Assembly: GCA_023256555.1 (NCBI GenBank)
Contig: JALRFB010000055.1
Coordinates: 1-6,455 of the forward strand
Length of the DNA stretch: 6,455 bases
Source: Sediminibacterium sp.
Lineage (GTDB): Bacteria; Bacteroidota; Bacteroidia; Chitinophagales; Chitinophagaceae
Direction of reading: 5' to 3'
Shown here: piece after piece, positions 1-5,534 of the stretch
Numbering within the stretch: position 1 is the first letter of the stretch
How the letters are laid out: each line of letters starts with the position of its first letter
Notes under the pieces: model-generated
Database searches by the model: none
Seen by the model: the letters and a program-made list of their open reading frames with translations, nothing else
Told to the model about the DNA's origin: nothing
Position numbers and translations under genes: made by a program

Positions 1-1462
1 ATCTATATAATTCTTTTTGAATTTCCATTTGTCTCCATTGAGAATCATCATAGCCCTTATGTCCAGGATGAACTGTGCTTGCACATACATCTCCAGGATA
101 AGGCCCATCATTTTCCCAAATATCAAAACCAGTTGCTTTGAAAAAATACTTTATTTTATCTCTATAAGCCAAACCCCATTTGCTTCCAAAACAAGGAGCG
201 TTACCAAAAAATGCACCTCCTGGTTTTCCTGTTTTAATATCAATCACATCGTCTTCATCACTAATTCTTCTACTACTAAATAAAGAATATCCGCCTAGTA
301 AAATTTTATGACGATGGGCATAATCAGCTAATAGTTTCCATTTTTCAATATTTTTTTGACTACTATCTTCCATGTTTAAATGGCTACCAAAACTTAAAAT
401 AACTGCTTCATAGCCCGTTTGAACACATTGATCAATTGCCGCTTTTACTTCCTCATCATTTTTACTAACCAAATGCATAAAAATCGGATTCTGTGTGGTC
501 CAAGGTGCAATGGTCCTATACATTTTACGCAACATCAAACCTCTTCTTTGTCTATCATAACTATCCATTAAAAGCTCATTGGTTCTTACAGAACTAAATC
601 CCTCATTTGGCTGTAATTCAATACCAGGTGCTTTTTCAGGATAAATTTCTAAAAGGCAAGGGGTTTCAAAATTATAATTCACTTGAGAGGTATATGTACT
701 ATCTGTTTTCCAATGTGTTGTTTGATCGCTAATATCATAACGCATAGCATTATTGAATGCATAATTGGTCTCTACATAAATTCCGTGTTGTTTTTTCATC
801 ACTTCAGGCTTACCCACTACAGCACTTTCTTCTTCAACTAAACCCAAAACTTCATTCACTACTCTATTAATCTTAACAGTAGCATTACTATTGTTTTTAA
901 TTTCAATCCATTTTGAAATCAAAGGAATACCATCATATAAATTATAACAAACAGAAACAATAATATTTTTATAGGAAGAATTTGTAGAAACAAAATCGAA
1001 TTTTAATGACTTTCCTTTGGCTTGCTCTGTATTAGACAACCAAGTGTTTGCTTTCCAATGAATATAATGCGCAATAGAATCTATTTTGTATCCTTTGAAT
1101 TGAAATGCTTCAGGATCAGATATTAAATGTTGCTCTTGTCCTTTGATTAAATAGGCTTTTTCTTTTGAACCAATCAATCCACCAATATCATAAGATTTAT
1201 TGTCAATGGTAATTCTTGCTTCTGGCTCTATACTTCTTAACAATTGTTGTCCATTCGTCAGATTGGTATAATCTATACAAGCCAGATTTGGACCAATGAA
1301 AAATGTTCTTCTTGTCAAACCATTATCCAAGACAATATATTGCTCCTTTTTTTTAATAATTGCTTTTTGGGCGATGGGTTGAATCAGCCAATCCTTTTGG
1401 GCAAATAGTAAAAAAGGTGTCAACAAAAAAAAGTTGACTAATATCAGTTTAAATGGTTTCAT
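1..1462 (-). CDS. Secreted alpha-galactosidase-like glycoside hydrolase, C-terminus off window
   Basis: The frame is open from ATG at 1462 to the left edge, giving 487 residues with no stop. Residues 1-21 form a signal peptide (MKPFK, then a Leu/Phe-rich core ending LLFAQ, probable cleavage after Ala21), so the protein is exported. Residues about 40-300 look like the beta-rich N-terminal domain of GH36-type alpha-galactosidases, including YDGIPLISKWIEIKN at 176-190. From about 325 a TIM-barrel-like pattern begins: YEAVILSFGS (351-360), HKILLGGYSLF (385-395), then the conserved-looking FDIWENDGPYPGD (446-458) and CASTVHPGHKG (460-470). Asp447 or Asp452 would sit at the end of a barrel strand where clan GH-D enzymes carry the nucleophile; the assignment is inferred, and the acid/base is probably in the missing part. 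The expected role is cleavage of alpha-galactoside or related glycans in the periplasm or outside the cell. The substrate is unknown, and a non-galactosidase specificity is possible. It is divergent to the ABC operon and has no visible functional link to it. Confidence 0.75.
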   Translation of the reverse strand, partial: MKPFKLILVNFFLLTPFLLFAQKDWLIQPIAQKAIIKKKEQYIVLDNGLTRRTFFIGPNLACIDYTNLTNGQQLLRSIEPEARITIDNKSYDIGGLIGSKEKAYLIKGQEQHLISDPEAFQFKGYKIDSIAHYIHWKANTWLSNTEQAKGKSLKFDFVSTNSSYKNIIVSVCYNLYDGIPLISKWIEIKNNSNATVKINRVVNEVLGLVEEESAVVGKPEVMKKQHGIYVETNYAFNNAMRYDISDQTTHWKTDSTYTSQVNYNFETPCLLEIYPEKAPGIELQPNEGFSSVRTNELLMDSYDRQRRGLMLRKMYRTIAPWTTQNPIFMHLVSKNDEEVKAAIDQCVQTGYEAVILSFGSHLNMEDSSQKNIEKWKLLADYAHRHKILLGGYSLFSSRRISDEDDVIDIKTGKPGGAFFGNAPCFGSKWGLAYRDKIKYFFKATGFDIWENDGPYPGDVCASTVHPGHKGYDDSQWRQMEIQKELYR

Positions 1463-1502
1463 AAATCATGCTTTTATGCAATAGAAAATTACAAAATATG
1501 TG

Positions 1503-1510
1503 TAGCTTTA
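1503..1510 (+). promoter_or_regulatory. Weak candidate -7 element for the ABC operon
   Basis: TAGCTTTA matches TAnnTTTG in all but the last base and lies 24 bases before the ATG at 1535. No clear -33 partner is visible at the normal spacing. The 72-base gap must hold promoters for both divergent genes, and this is the best plus-strand candidate in it. Confidence 0.25.
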
Positions 1511-1521
1511 AACATCATTTT

Positions 1522-1529
1522 CAAATATA
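1522..1529 (-). promoter_or_regulatory. Candidate Bacteroidota -7 promoter element for the glycoside hydrolase gene
   Basis: Read on the minus strand this is TATATTTG, an exact match to the Bacteroidota TAnnTTTG -7 consensus. It would place the transcript start about 50 bases before the ATG at 1462. No good TTTG -33 element lies at the usual 19-21 base spacing; only TTTA is found about 20 bases upstream, inside the divergent reading frame. The match could be chance in AT-rich DNA. Confidence 0.45.
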
Positions 1530-1534
1530 GTTTT

Positions 1535-2614
1535 ATGTATCAATTCCTTAAAGCTTGCTTATTATTAGTTCTTCTAGTTGGCTGTGGCAAAAAAGTTGAA
1601 AAATTATTCCCACAAAGAGAAGATATTACTCAATCAGTATATGCATCTGGTACTATAAAGAGCAGGGGGCAATATGAGGTATTTTCAAAGGTTCCGGGTA
1701 TTATCGAGGCAATATTAGTAAAAGAAGGGGAAGAGGTTAAAAAAGGTCAAGAAATAATAAGACTTTCCAACACTGTTCAAAGTCTTAATTATGAAAATGC
1801 AAAACAAAATGCTCAATTCAATAGTGTGCTGACCAATAAAGAAAAGATTGAACAAGCAAAGATGGAAATGGAATTGGCGAAATCAAAGATGGAAAATGAA
1901 TCTTCATTATTAGCAAGACAAGAAAAACTTTGGGAGCAAGAAATTGGTACAAAAAACGAATTAGATCAAAGAAAATTAAATTTTAAAAATGCTACTACTC
2001 TGTATAATGCAGCAAAATTAAAATTAGATGAATTGGAAAAACAAATCAATTTTCAAAATAGTCAAACCAGCCGATCTGCAGCAATCAATGCTGTTAACAT
2101 GAATGATTATATTATTAGGAGTCAGATTGTTGGAAAGGTATATACTATCAATAAACAATTAGGTGAATTAGCAAATACACAAGCTCCTATAGCAATAATT
2201 GGGGATGCAAATAATTTTTATGTAGAATTACAAATTGACGAATTTGATATTACTAAAATTGTGAAAGGTCAAAAAGTTTTGGTAAGCATGGACAGTCATA
2301 AAGGAGAAAGTTATGAAGCTGTTATTGAAAAAATATATCCTATTATGAATGAAAGAACAAGAACATTTAAAGCTGAAGCTTCATTTATAAAAAATCCAGA
2401 ACATATTTACCCAAATTTAAGTGCAGAGGCAAATATAATTATTCAAATAAAAAATAAAGTCTTAACTATACCACGATCTTATCTTATAGAAGATAGTTAT
2501 GTTTTATTAAGTAATATGGAGAAAAGAAAAATTATAGTTGGTTTAAAAGACTACGATAAAGTGGAAGTTTTAAAGGGTCTTTCTGAAAAAGAAGAAATAG
2601 CTAAGCCGGAATAA
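1535..2614 (+). CDS. Periplasmic adaptor lipoprotein (HlyD/MacA-type membrane fusion protein)
   Basis: This 359-residue protein is the adaptor subunit of an ABC-type efflux or export complex. Residues 1-17 form a lipoprotein signal peptide with lipobox LVGC, so Cys17 should be lipidated. The residues after it are basic (GKK) rather than the acidic run typical of surface-exported Bacteroidota lipoproteins, which suggests a periplasm-facing protein (inference). Two half-motifs of a lipoyl-like barrel-sandwich fold flank a long helical hairpin: KVPGIIEAILVKEGEEVKKG (52-71) and IVGKVYTINKQLGELA (198-213). The hairpin, about 80-185, is rich in Lys, Glu, Gln and Ala as expected for a coiled coil. 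A beta-barrel region follows (about 225-305, including ELQIDEFDITKIVKGQKV), then a short membrane-proximal domain. Length is close to, slightly below, MacA. The chosen start is the only one that gives the lipoprotein signal. No Shine-Dalgarno is seen. The stop overlaps the permease start in TAATG. No TolC-type outer membrane partner is present in the window. Confidence 0.93.
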   Translation: MYQFLKACLLLVLLVGCGKKVEKLFPQREDITQSVYASGTIKSRGQYEVFSKVPGIIEAILVKEGEEVKKGQEIIRLSNTVQSLNYENAKQNAQFNSVLTNKEKIEQAKMEMELAKSKMENESSLLARQEKLWEQEIGTKNELDQRKLNFKNATTLYNAAKLKLDELEKQINFQNSQTSRSAAINAVNMNDYIIRSQIVGKVYTINKQLGELANTQAPIAIIGDANNFYVELQIDEFDITKIVKGQKVLVSMDSHKGESYEAVIEKIYPIMNERTRTFKAEASFIKNPEHIYPNLSAEANIIIQIKNKVLTIPRSYLIEDSYVLLSNMEKRKIIVGLKDYDKVEVLKGLSEKEEIAKPE

Positions 2615-3873
2615 TGAAAAAAATTCTTTTAATCAATATTTCGAAGGCCTTACTTCTTGCAAGATGGAGACAAACCTTAGTGGCTGCTATTGGTGTTACT
2701 TTTAGTATAACCATGTTCATTACCTTATTAAGCTTTATGAATGGTTTGAACGATTTATTGGATGGATTAATATTAAATAGAACTCCTCATATAAAACTTT
2801 ACAATGATATTAAACCTAATGCTAATCAGCCTATCATGAATGCCGATAAGTATAAAGGGAAACATCATTTTATTCAATCAATCAAGTCTGATGCAAATAA
2901 ACAAGCCATCTATAATAGCATGGCAATAATGACATCACTAAAAAAAGATCCAAGAGTATTAGGATATTCTCAAAAATTAACTGCTCAAGTATTTTTTAAT
3001 AATGGCACAACAGATATTACTGGTGTATTAAATGGTATTACTGCCGAGGATGAAATAAAATTATTTCATTTTAACGATTATATAGTTGGAGGTAATGCTA
3101 GCGATTTAGAGAAAGAAAATAATACAATTGTGTTAGGAAAAAGCTTAGCAGAGAAATTATTGGTGAATGTGGGAGATGTAATACAGTTATCAACTTCTAA
3201 AGGAGATCGATTTCAATTGAAGGTAGTAGGATTTTTTCAATCAGGATTAAAAGATGTAGATATGGTTCAAAGTTTTTCGTCAATACATACAGTTCAGAAA
3301 ATTTTAACCAAACCCAATAATTATATAACTGAAATTGATGTAAAACTTAAAGACATCAATTTATCTATTCCAACTGCAAAAGAGTATGCACAATTATATG
3401 AAACAGATGCAGAAGATATTCAAACAGCTAATGCACAATTTGAAACAGGAAGTACAATTAGAAGCATAATTTCCTATGCTGTTGGTATAACTCTTTTAAT
3501 TGTTGCAGGTTTTGGAATATATAATATCCTCAACATGATGATTTTTGAAAAAATGGATTCGATTGCCATTTTAAAAGCTACTGGTTTTTCCGGCAAAGAT
3601 GTAAAAAATATATTCATGTACATTGCTATAAGTATTGGATTATTTGGTGGTATTGCAGGTCTATTATTTGGATTTATTTTATCTAGCATCATTGATCAAA
3701 TTCCATTCGTTACAGCTGCCCTTCCAACTATAAAAACTTTTCCAATAAACTATAGTATAATTTTTTATATCATTGGAATAAGCTTCTCATTAATCACTAC
3801 TTATTTTGCTGGTTGGTTCCCTGCTCGTAAAGCAAGTAGAATTGACCCTGTAGTCATTATAAGAGGAAAATAA
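2614..3873 (+). CDS. ABC transporter permease, MacB/LolCE (FtsX) type
   Basis: This 419-residue inner-membrane subunit belongs to the type VII ABC (mechanotransmission) family that includes MacB and LolC/E. Topology by eye is one N-terminal membrane helix (about 21-45), a large periplasmic domain (about 46-283), and three C-terminal helices (about 285-310, 332-360 and 378-400). The segment DSIAILKATGFSGKDV (315-330) between helices 2 and 3 is the usual cytoplasmic coupling region of FtsX domains. The C-terminus WFPARKASRIDPVVIIRGK (401-419) is the familiar family ending. There is no fused ATPase domain, so it resembles LolC/E or split MacB systems rather than the E. coli MacB fusion. A single permease gene suggests it works as a homodimer with the ATPase encoded next. 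It starts inside the stop codon of the adaptor gene, which indicates translational coupling. Substrate is unknown: lipoprotein, peptide, lipid or drug export are all possible. Confidence 0.95.
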   Translation: MKKILLINISKALLLARWRQTLVAAIGVTFSITMFITLLSFMNGLNDLLDGLILNRTPHIKLYNDIKPNANQPIMNADKYKGKHHFIQSIKSDANKQAIYNSMAIMTSLKKDPRVLGYSQKLTAQVFFNNGTTDITGVLNGITAEDEIKLFHFNDYIVGGNASDLEKENNTIVLGKSLAEKLLVNVGDVIQLSTSKGDRFQLKVVGFFQSGLKDVDMVQSFSSIHTVQKILTKPNNYITEIDVKLKDINLSIPTAKEYAQLYETDAEDIQTANAQFETGSTIRSIISYAVGITLLIVAGFGIYNILNMMIFEKMDSIAILKATGFSGKDVKNIFMYIAISIGLFGGIAGLLFGFILSSIIDQIPFVTAALPTIKTFPINYSIIFYIIGISFSLITTYFAGWFPARKASRIDPVVIIRGK

Positions 3874-3874
3874 T

Positions 3875-4552
3875 ATGCAACAAAAAATATTAGAAGCAAA
3901 AAATATTGTCAAATTCTTTGAAGATCCTGTCAAAGTAAAAGTATTAAATGATATAAGCTTTAGTATTGACAAAGGTGAATTTGTATCCCTAACCGGGAAG
4001 TCCGGCTGCGGAAAATCAACTCTACTGTATGTATTATCTACCATGGATACCGACTATGAAGGAAGTTTATTAATAGATCAGGTAGAAATGCCTCAAAAAG
4101 ATGAATCCTATTTGGCAAAAATTAGAAATGAAAAAATAGGCTTTGTATTTCAATTTCATTATTTGCTAAATGAATTTGATGTTTTGAATAATGTAATGTT
4201 ACCAGGATTAAAATTGAATAAATATTCGAGAGAAAAGGTAGAACATCGTGCTTATGAAAAATTAAAACTTTTAGAAATTGAACACCTGGCATTGAAAAAG
4301 GCCAATCAATTATCAGGTGGTGAAAAACAAAGAGTAGCTATTGCTCGTGCCTTAATCAATGATCCACATATTATAATGGGCGATGAACCTACAGGAAATT
4401 TAGATAAAAAGAATAGTGACTTAGTATTTGATATATTCAAAAAATTAGCACACGAGTATAAACAAACATTATTAATTGTCACACACGATCCAGGTTTTGC
4501 AGAAAGAACAGATAGAATAATTAAAATGGAAGACGGAAAAATTATTTCCTAA
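3875..4552 (+). CDS. ABC transporter ATP-binding protein, LolD/MacB type
   Basis: This 225-residue cytoplasmic ATPase should power the permease encoded just upstream; only one base separates that stop from this ATG. All catalytic motifs are intact: Walker A GKSGCGKST (41-49), Q-loop Gln93 within FVFQFHYLLNEFDVLNNV (90-107), signature LSGGEKQ (146-152), Walker B IIMGDE (166-171) with Glu171 as the catalytic base, D-loop NLD (175-177) and switch His204 in IVTHD. The FQFHYLLNEF segment and total length are typical of the LolD/MacB/FtsE group that pairs with FtsX-fold permeases. This family usually drives periplasmic movements through conformational change rather than moving substrate through a membrane channel. 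The last 4 bases overlap the end of the convergent AraC gene. It is the last gene of the operon in this window. Confidence 0.97.
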   Translation: MQQKILEAKNIVKFFEDPVKVKVLNDISFSIDKGEFVSLTGKSGCGKSTLLYVLSTMDTDYEGSLLIDQVEMPQKDESYLAKIRNEKIGFVFQFHYLLNEFDVLNNVMLPGLKLNKYSREKVEHRAYEKLKLLEIEHLALKKANQLSGGEKQRVAIARALINDPHIIMGDEPTGNLDKKNSDLVFDIFKKLAHEYKQTLLIVTHDPGFAERTDRIIKMEDGKIIS

Positions 4553-5397
4553 TCAATGCCCTTTCTTTTTCTAAATGCAGAAGGGTTTTCTCCAGTAATT
4601 TTTTTGAATGTTTTATTAAAATAAGATAGGCTTTCAAAACCCACTTCATAACAGGCTTCTGTTACATTAGCATCCTGCATTAATAATTTCTTAGCATGAT
4701 TAATTCTATATTGATTTACAAAATCGGTATAAGTTAATTTAGCACTCTTTTTAAAATACCTACAAAAAGCTGCAACAGATAAATTGACATGGTTTGCAAT
4801 AGATTCTAATACAATTGGTTTTTGAAAATTATTTTCAACATATTGATAAATTAAATGCATTCTTTCTTGTTCTTTTAGAACTGCGTGATTCGCTATTGGT
4901 CTTGTATTGAGTAAAGTATATTCAGTGCTTTTTGCTAACACATCAAAAACTTTAATTAAATGTAATAATTGCTCAAAAGGTTTTAATGTCGTCAACACCT
5001 TAAGCATTTCGCCGGCGATTTTTTTAGTAGATCCGTAAAAAGCAATACCAGTTTTTGCTTTTTCAAATAAATCAAAAATGGATTTCATTTCTGGTTGACT
5101 ATAAAATGGATCCTCATAAAAATTTTGTCTAAACTGCACTACCACTGTTTCCACTACTGAATCTACACCATAATCAAAATTCAAATGAGGGATATAAGAG
5201 CCTATTAATGCGAGATCACTTCCTTCATAGGTGCTAATATGATCCCCAATATGCCTTACCCCTTTTTCAGCTTCTACATAAACCAACTCTATTTCAGGAT
5301 GAAAATGCCAATAGAAAATCTCATTCAATTTGGGGGTCAATAAGATTCTAAATGAACTTCCTTCGTCTGGTTTAATATTTTCTAAACTAAGCTTCAT
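4549..5397 (-). CDS. AraC-family transcriptional regulator with N-terminal cupin-like sensor domain
   Basis: This 282-residue cytoplasmic DNA-binding regulator has two domains. Residues about 15-95 fit the AraC-type cupin sensor: WHFHPEIELVYVEAEKG (30-46) holds the HxHxE-like ligand-pocket pattern, and GSDLALIGSYIPHLNF (59-74) is the typical second strand pair. The C-terminal part (about 183-280) carries two helix-turn-helix motifs: LESIANHVNLSVAAFCRYFKK (197-217), and the second from NVTEACYEVGFESLSYFNKTFKK (244-266). The ending GENPSAFRKRKG (269-280) is standard for the family. The ligand is unknown; relatives often sense sugars or small carboxylates. It is divergent from the dioxygenase gene across 137 bases with several symmetric sequences, so control of that gene and of itself is the simplest reading (inference). 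Its TAG stop overlaps the TAA stop of the ATPase gene on the other strand, leaving no space for a dedicated terminator between them. Confidence 0.95.
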   Translation of the reverse strand: MKLSLENIKPDEGSSFRILLTPKLNEIFYWHFHPEIELVYVEAEKGVRHIGDHISTYEGSDLALIGSYIPHLNFDYGVDSVVETVVVQFRQNFYEDPFYSQPEMKSIFDLFEKAKTGIAFYGSTKKIAGEMLKVLTTLKPFEQLLHLIKVFDVLAKSTEYTLLNTRPIANHAVLKEQERMHLIYQYVENNFQKPIVLESIANHVNLSVAAFCRYFKKSAKLTYTDFVNQYRINHAKKLLMQDANVTEACYEVGFESLSYFNKTFKKITGENPSAFRKRKGID

Positions 5398-5408
5398 TGA
5401 TACAATAA
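5397..5408. repeat. Left arm of a perfect 12-bp inverted repeat, candidate operator
   Basis: The plus strand reads TTGATACAATAA, the exact reverse complement of 5504-5515. On the regulator's coding strand it reads TTATTGTATCAA and its last base is the A of the ATG start codon. A protein bound here, or a structure formed in the leader, would directly affect expression of the regulator. The sequence match is certain; the operator role is inferred. Confidence 0.6.
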
Positions 5409-5426
5409 TAACTGACTTTTACCCAA

Positions 5427-5438
5427 TTTATGCATAAA
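5427..5438. promoter_or_regulatory. Perfect 12-bp palindrome in the divergent intergenic region
   Basis: TTTATGCATAAA is identical to its own reverse complement and lies 30 bases upstream of the regulator's ATG. It may be a binding site for a dimeric protein. Short AT-rich palindromes arise easily in DNA of this composition, so the assignment is tentative. Confidence 0.3.
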
Positions 5439-5442
5439 ATAT

Positions 5443-5461
5443 CAATATAGAGCAAATATTG
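5443..5461. promoter_or_regulatory. Inverted repeat CAATAT-N7-ATATTG, candidate regulator site
   Basis: Arms at 5443-5448 and 5456-5461 are perfect reverse complements separated by 7 bases. The element lies near the centre of the 137-base gap between the AraC gene and the dioxygenase gene, where a shared control site is expected. Binding by the AraC protein is inference only. Confidence 0.3.
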
Positions 5462-5476
5462 GCCATTTTAAGCAAA
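5451..5476 (+). promoter_or_regulatory. Direct repeat AGCAAA with 20-base period, candidate AraC-type half-sites
   Basis: AGCAAA occurs at 5451-5456 and again at 5471-5476. The 20-base period is close to two helical turns, the spacing at which AraC-family proteins bind direct half-sites. Similarity beyond the six bases is poor without gaps. It overlaps the CAATAT/ATATTG inverted repeat, so the two may be alternative readings of one site. Confidence 0.3.
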
Positions 5477-5498
5477 ATACATAGCCCCATATTCGCTG

Positions 5499-5506
5499 TA
5501 CATTTA
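5499..5506 (+). promoter_or_regulatory. Candidate -7 element for the dioxygenase gene
   Basis: TACATTTA matches the Bacteroidota TAnnTTTG -7 consensus except for the last base and lies 28 bases before the ATG at 5535. No TTTG -33 element is found at the usual distance, which would fit a promoter that needs an activator. It overlaps the first bases of the right repeat arm (5504-5515), so a protein bound there would cover the transcription start region. Confidence 0.3.
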
Positions 5507-5515
5507 TTGTATCAA
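5504..5515. repeat. Right arm of a perfect 12-bp inverted repeat, candidate operator
   Basis: TTATTGTATCAA is the exact reverse complement of 5397-5408 and ends 19 bases before the dioxygenase ATG. It has the same orientation relative to the dioxygenase as the left arm has relative to the regulator gene. Arm centres are 107 bases apart, close to ten helical turns. A shared operator or leader element for the two divergent genes is inferred. Confidence 0.6.
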
Positions 5516-5534
5516 AAACCAACAATTGCTTGCT

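Noticed and set aside
17..283. Plus-strand open frame of 88 residues
   Set aside because: It lies wholly antisense to the glycoside hydrolase frame, which encodes conserved-looking motifs there (SFGSH, GGYSLF, ENDGPYPGD). The plus-strand product shows no recognisable domain.
1..1462. Interpretation of the leftmost gene as part of a SusC/SusD polysaccharide utilisation locus
   Set aside because: No SusC, SusD or sugar-sensor gene is visible. The genes to the right belong to transport and oxygenase families with no known PUL role.
1463..1534. Possible small RNA or operator between the divergent hydrolase and adaptor genes
   Set aside because: No significant inverted repeat or structured element was seen beyond the promoter-like TAnnTTTG matches; the gap is only 72 bases.
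3474..3692. Minus-strand open frame of 72 residues
   Set aside because: It is antisense to the C-terminal membrane helices of the ABC permease, whose family signature is clear in the plus frame.
3790..4044. Minus-strand open frame of 84 residues
   Set aside because: It is antisense to the permease C-terminus and the Walker A region of the ATPase, both strongly supported on the plus strand.
4553..4580. Possible terminator for the ABC operon in the T-rich stretch after the ATPase stop
   Set aside because: There are runs of T, but no stable GC-containing stem precedes them, and the bases are coding sequence of the convergent regulator.
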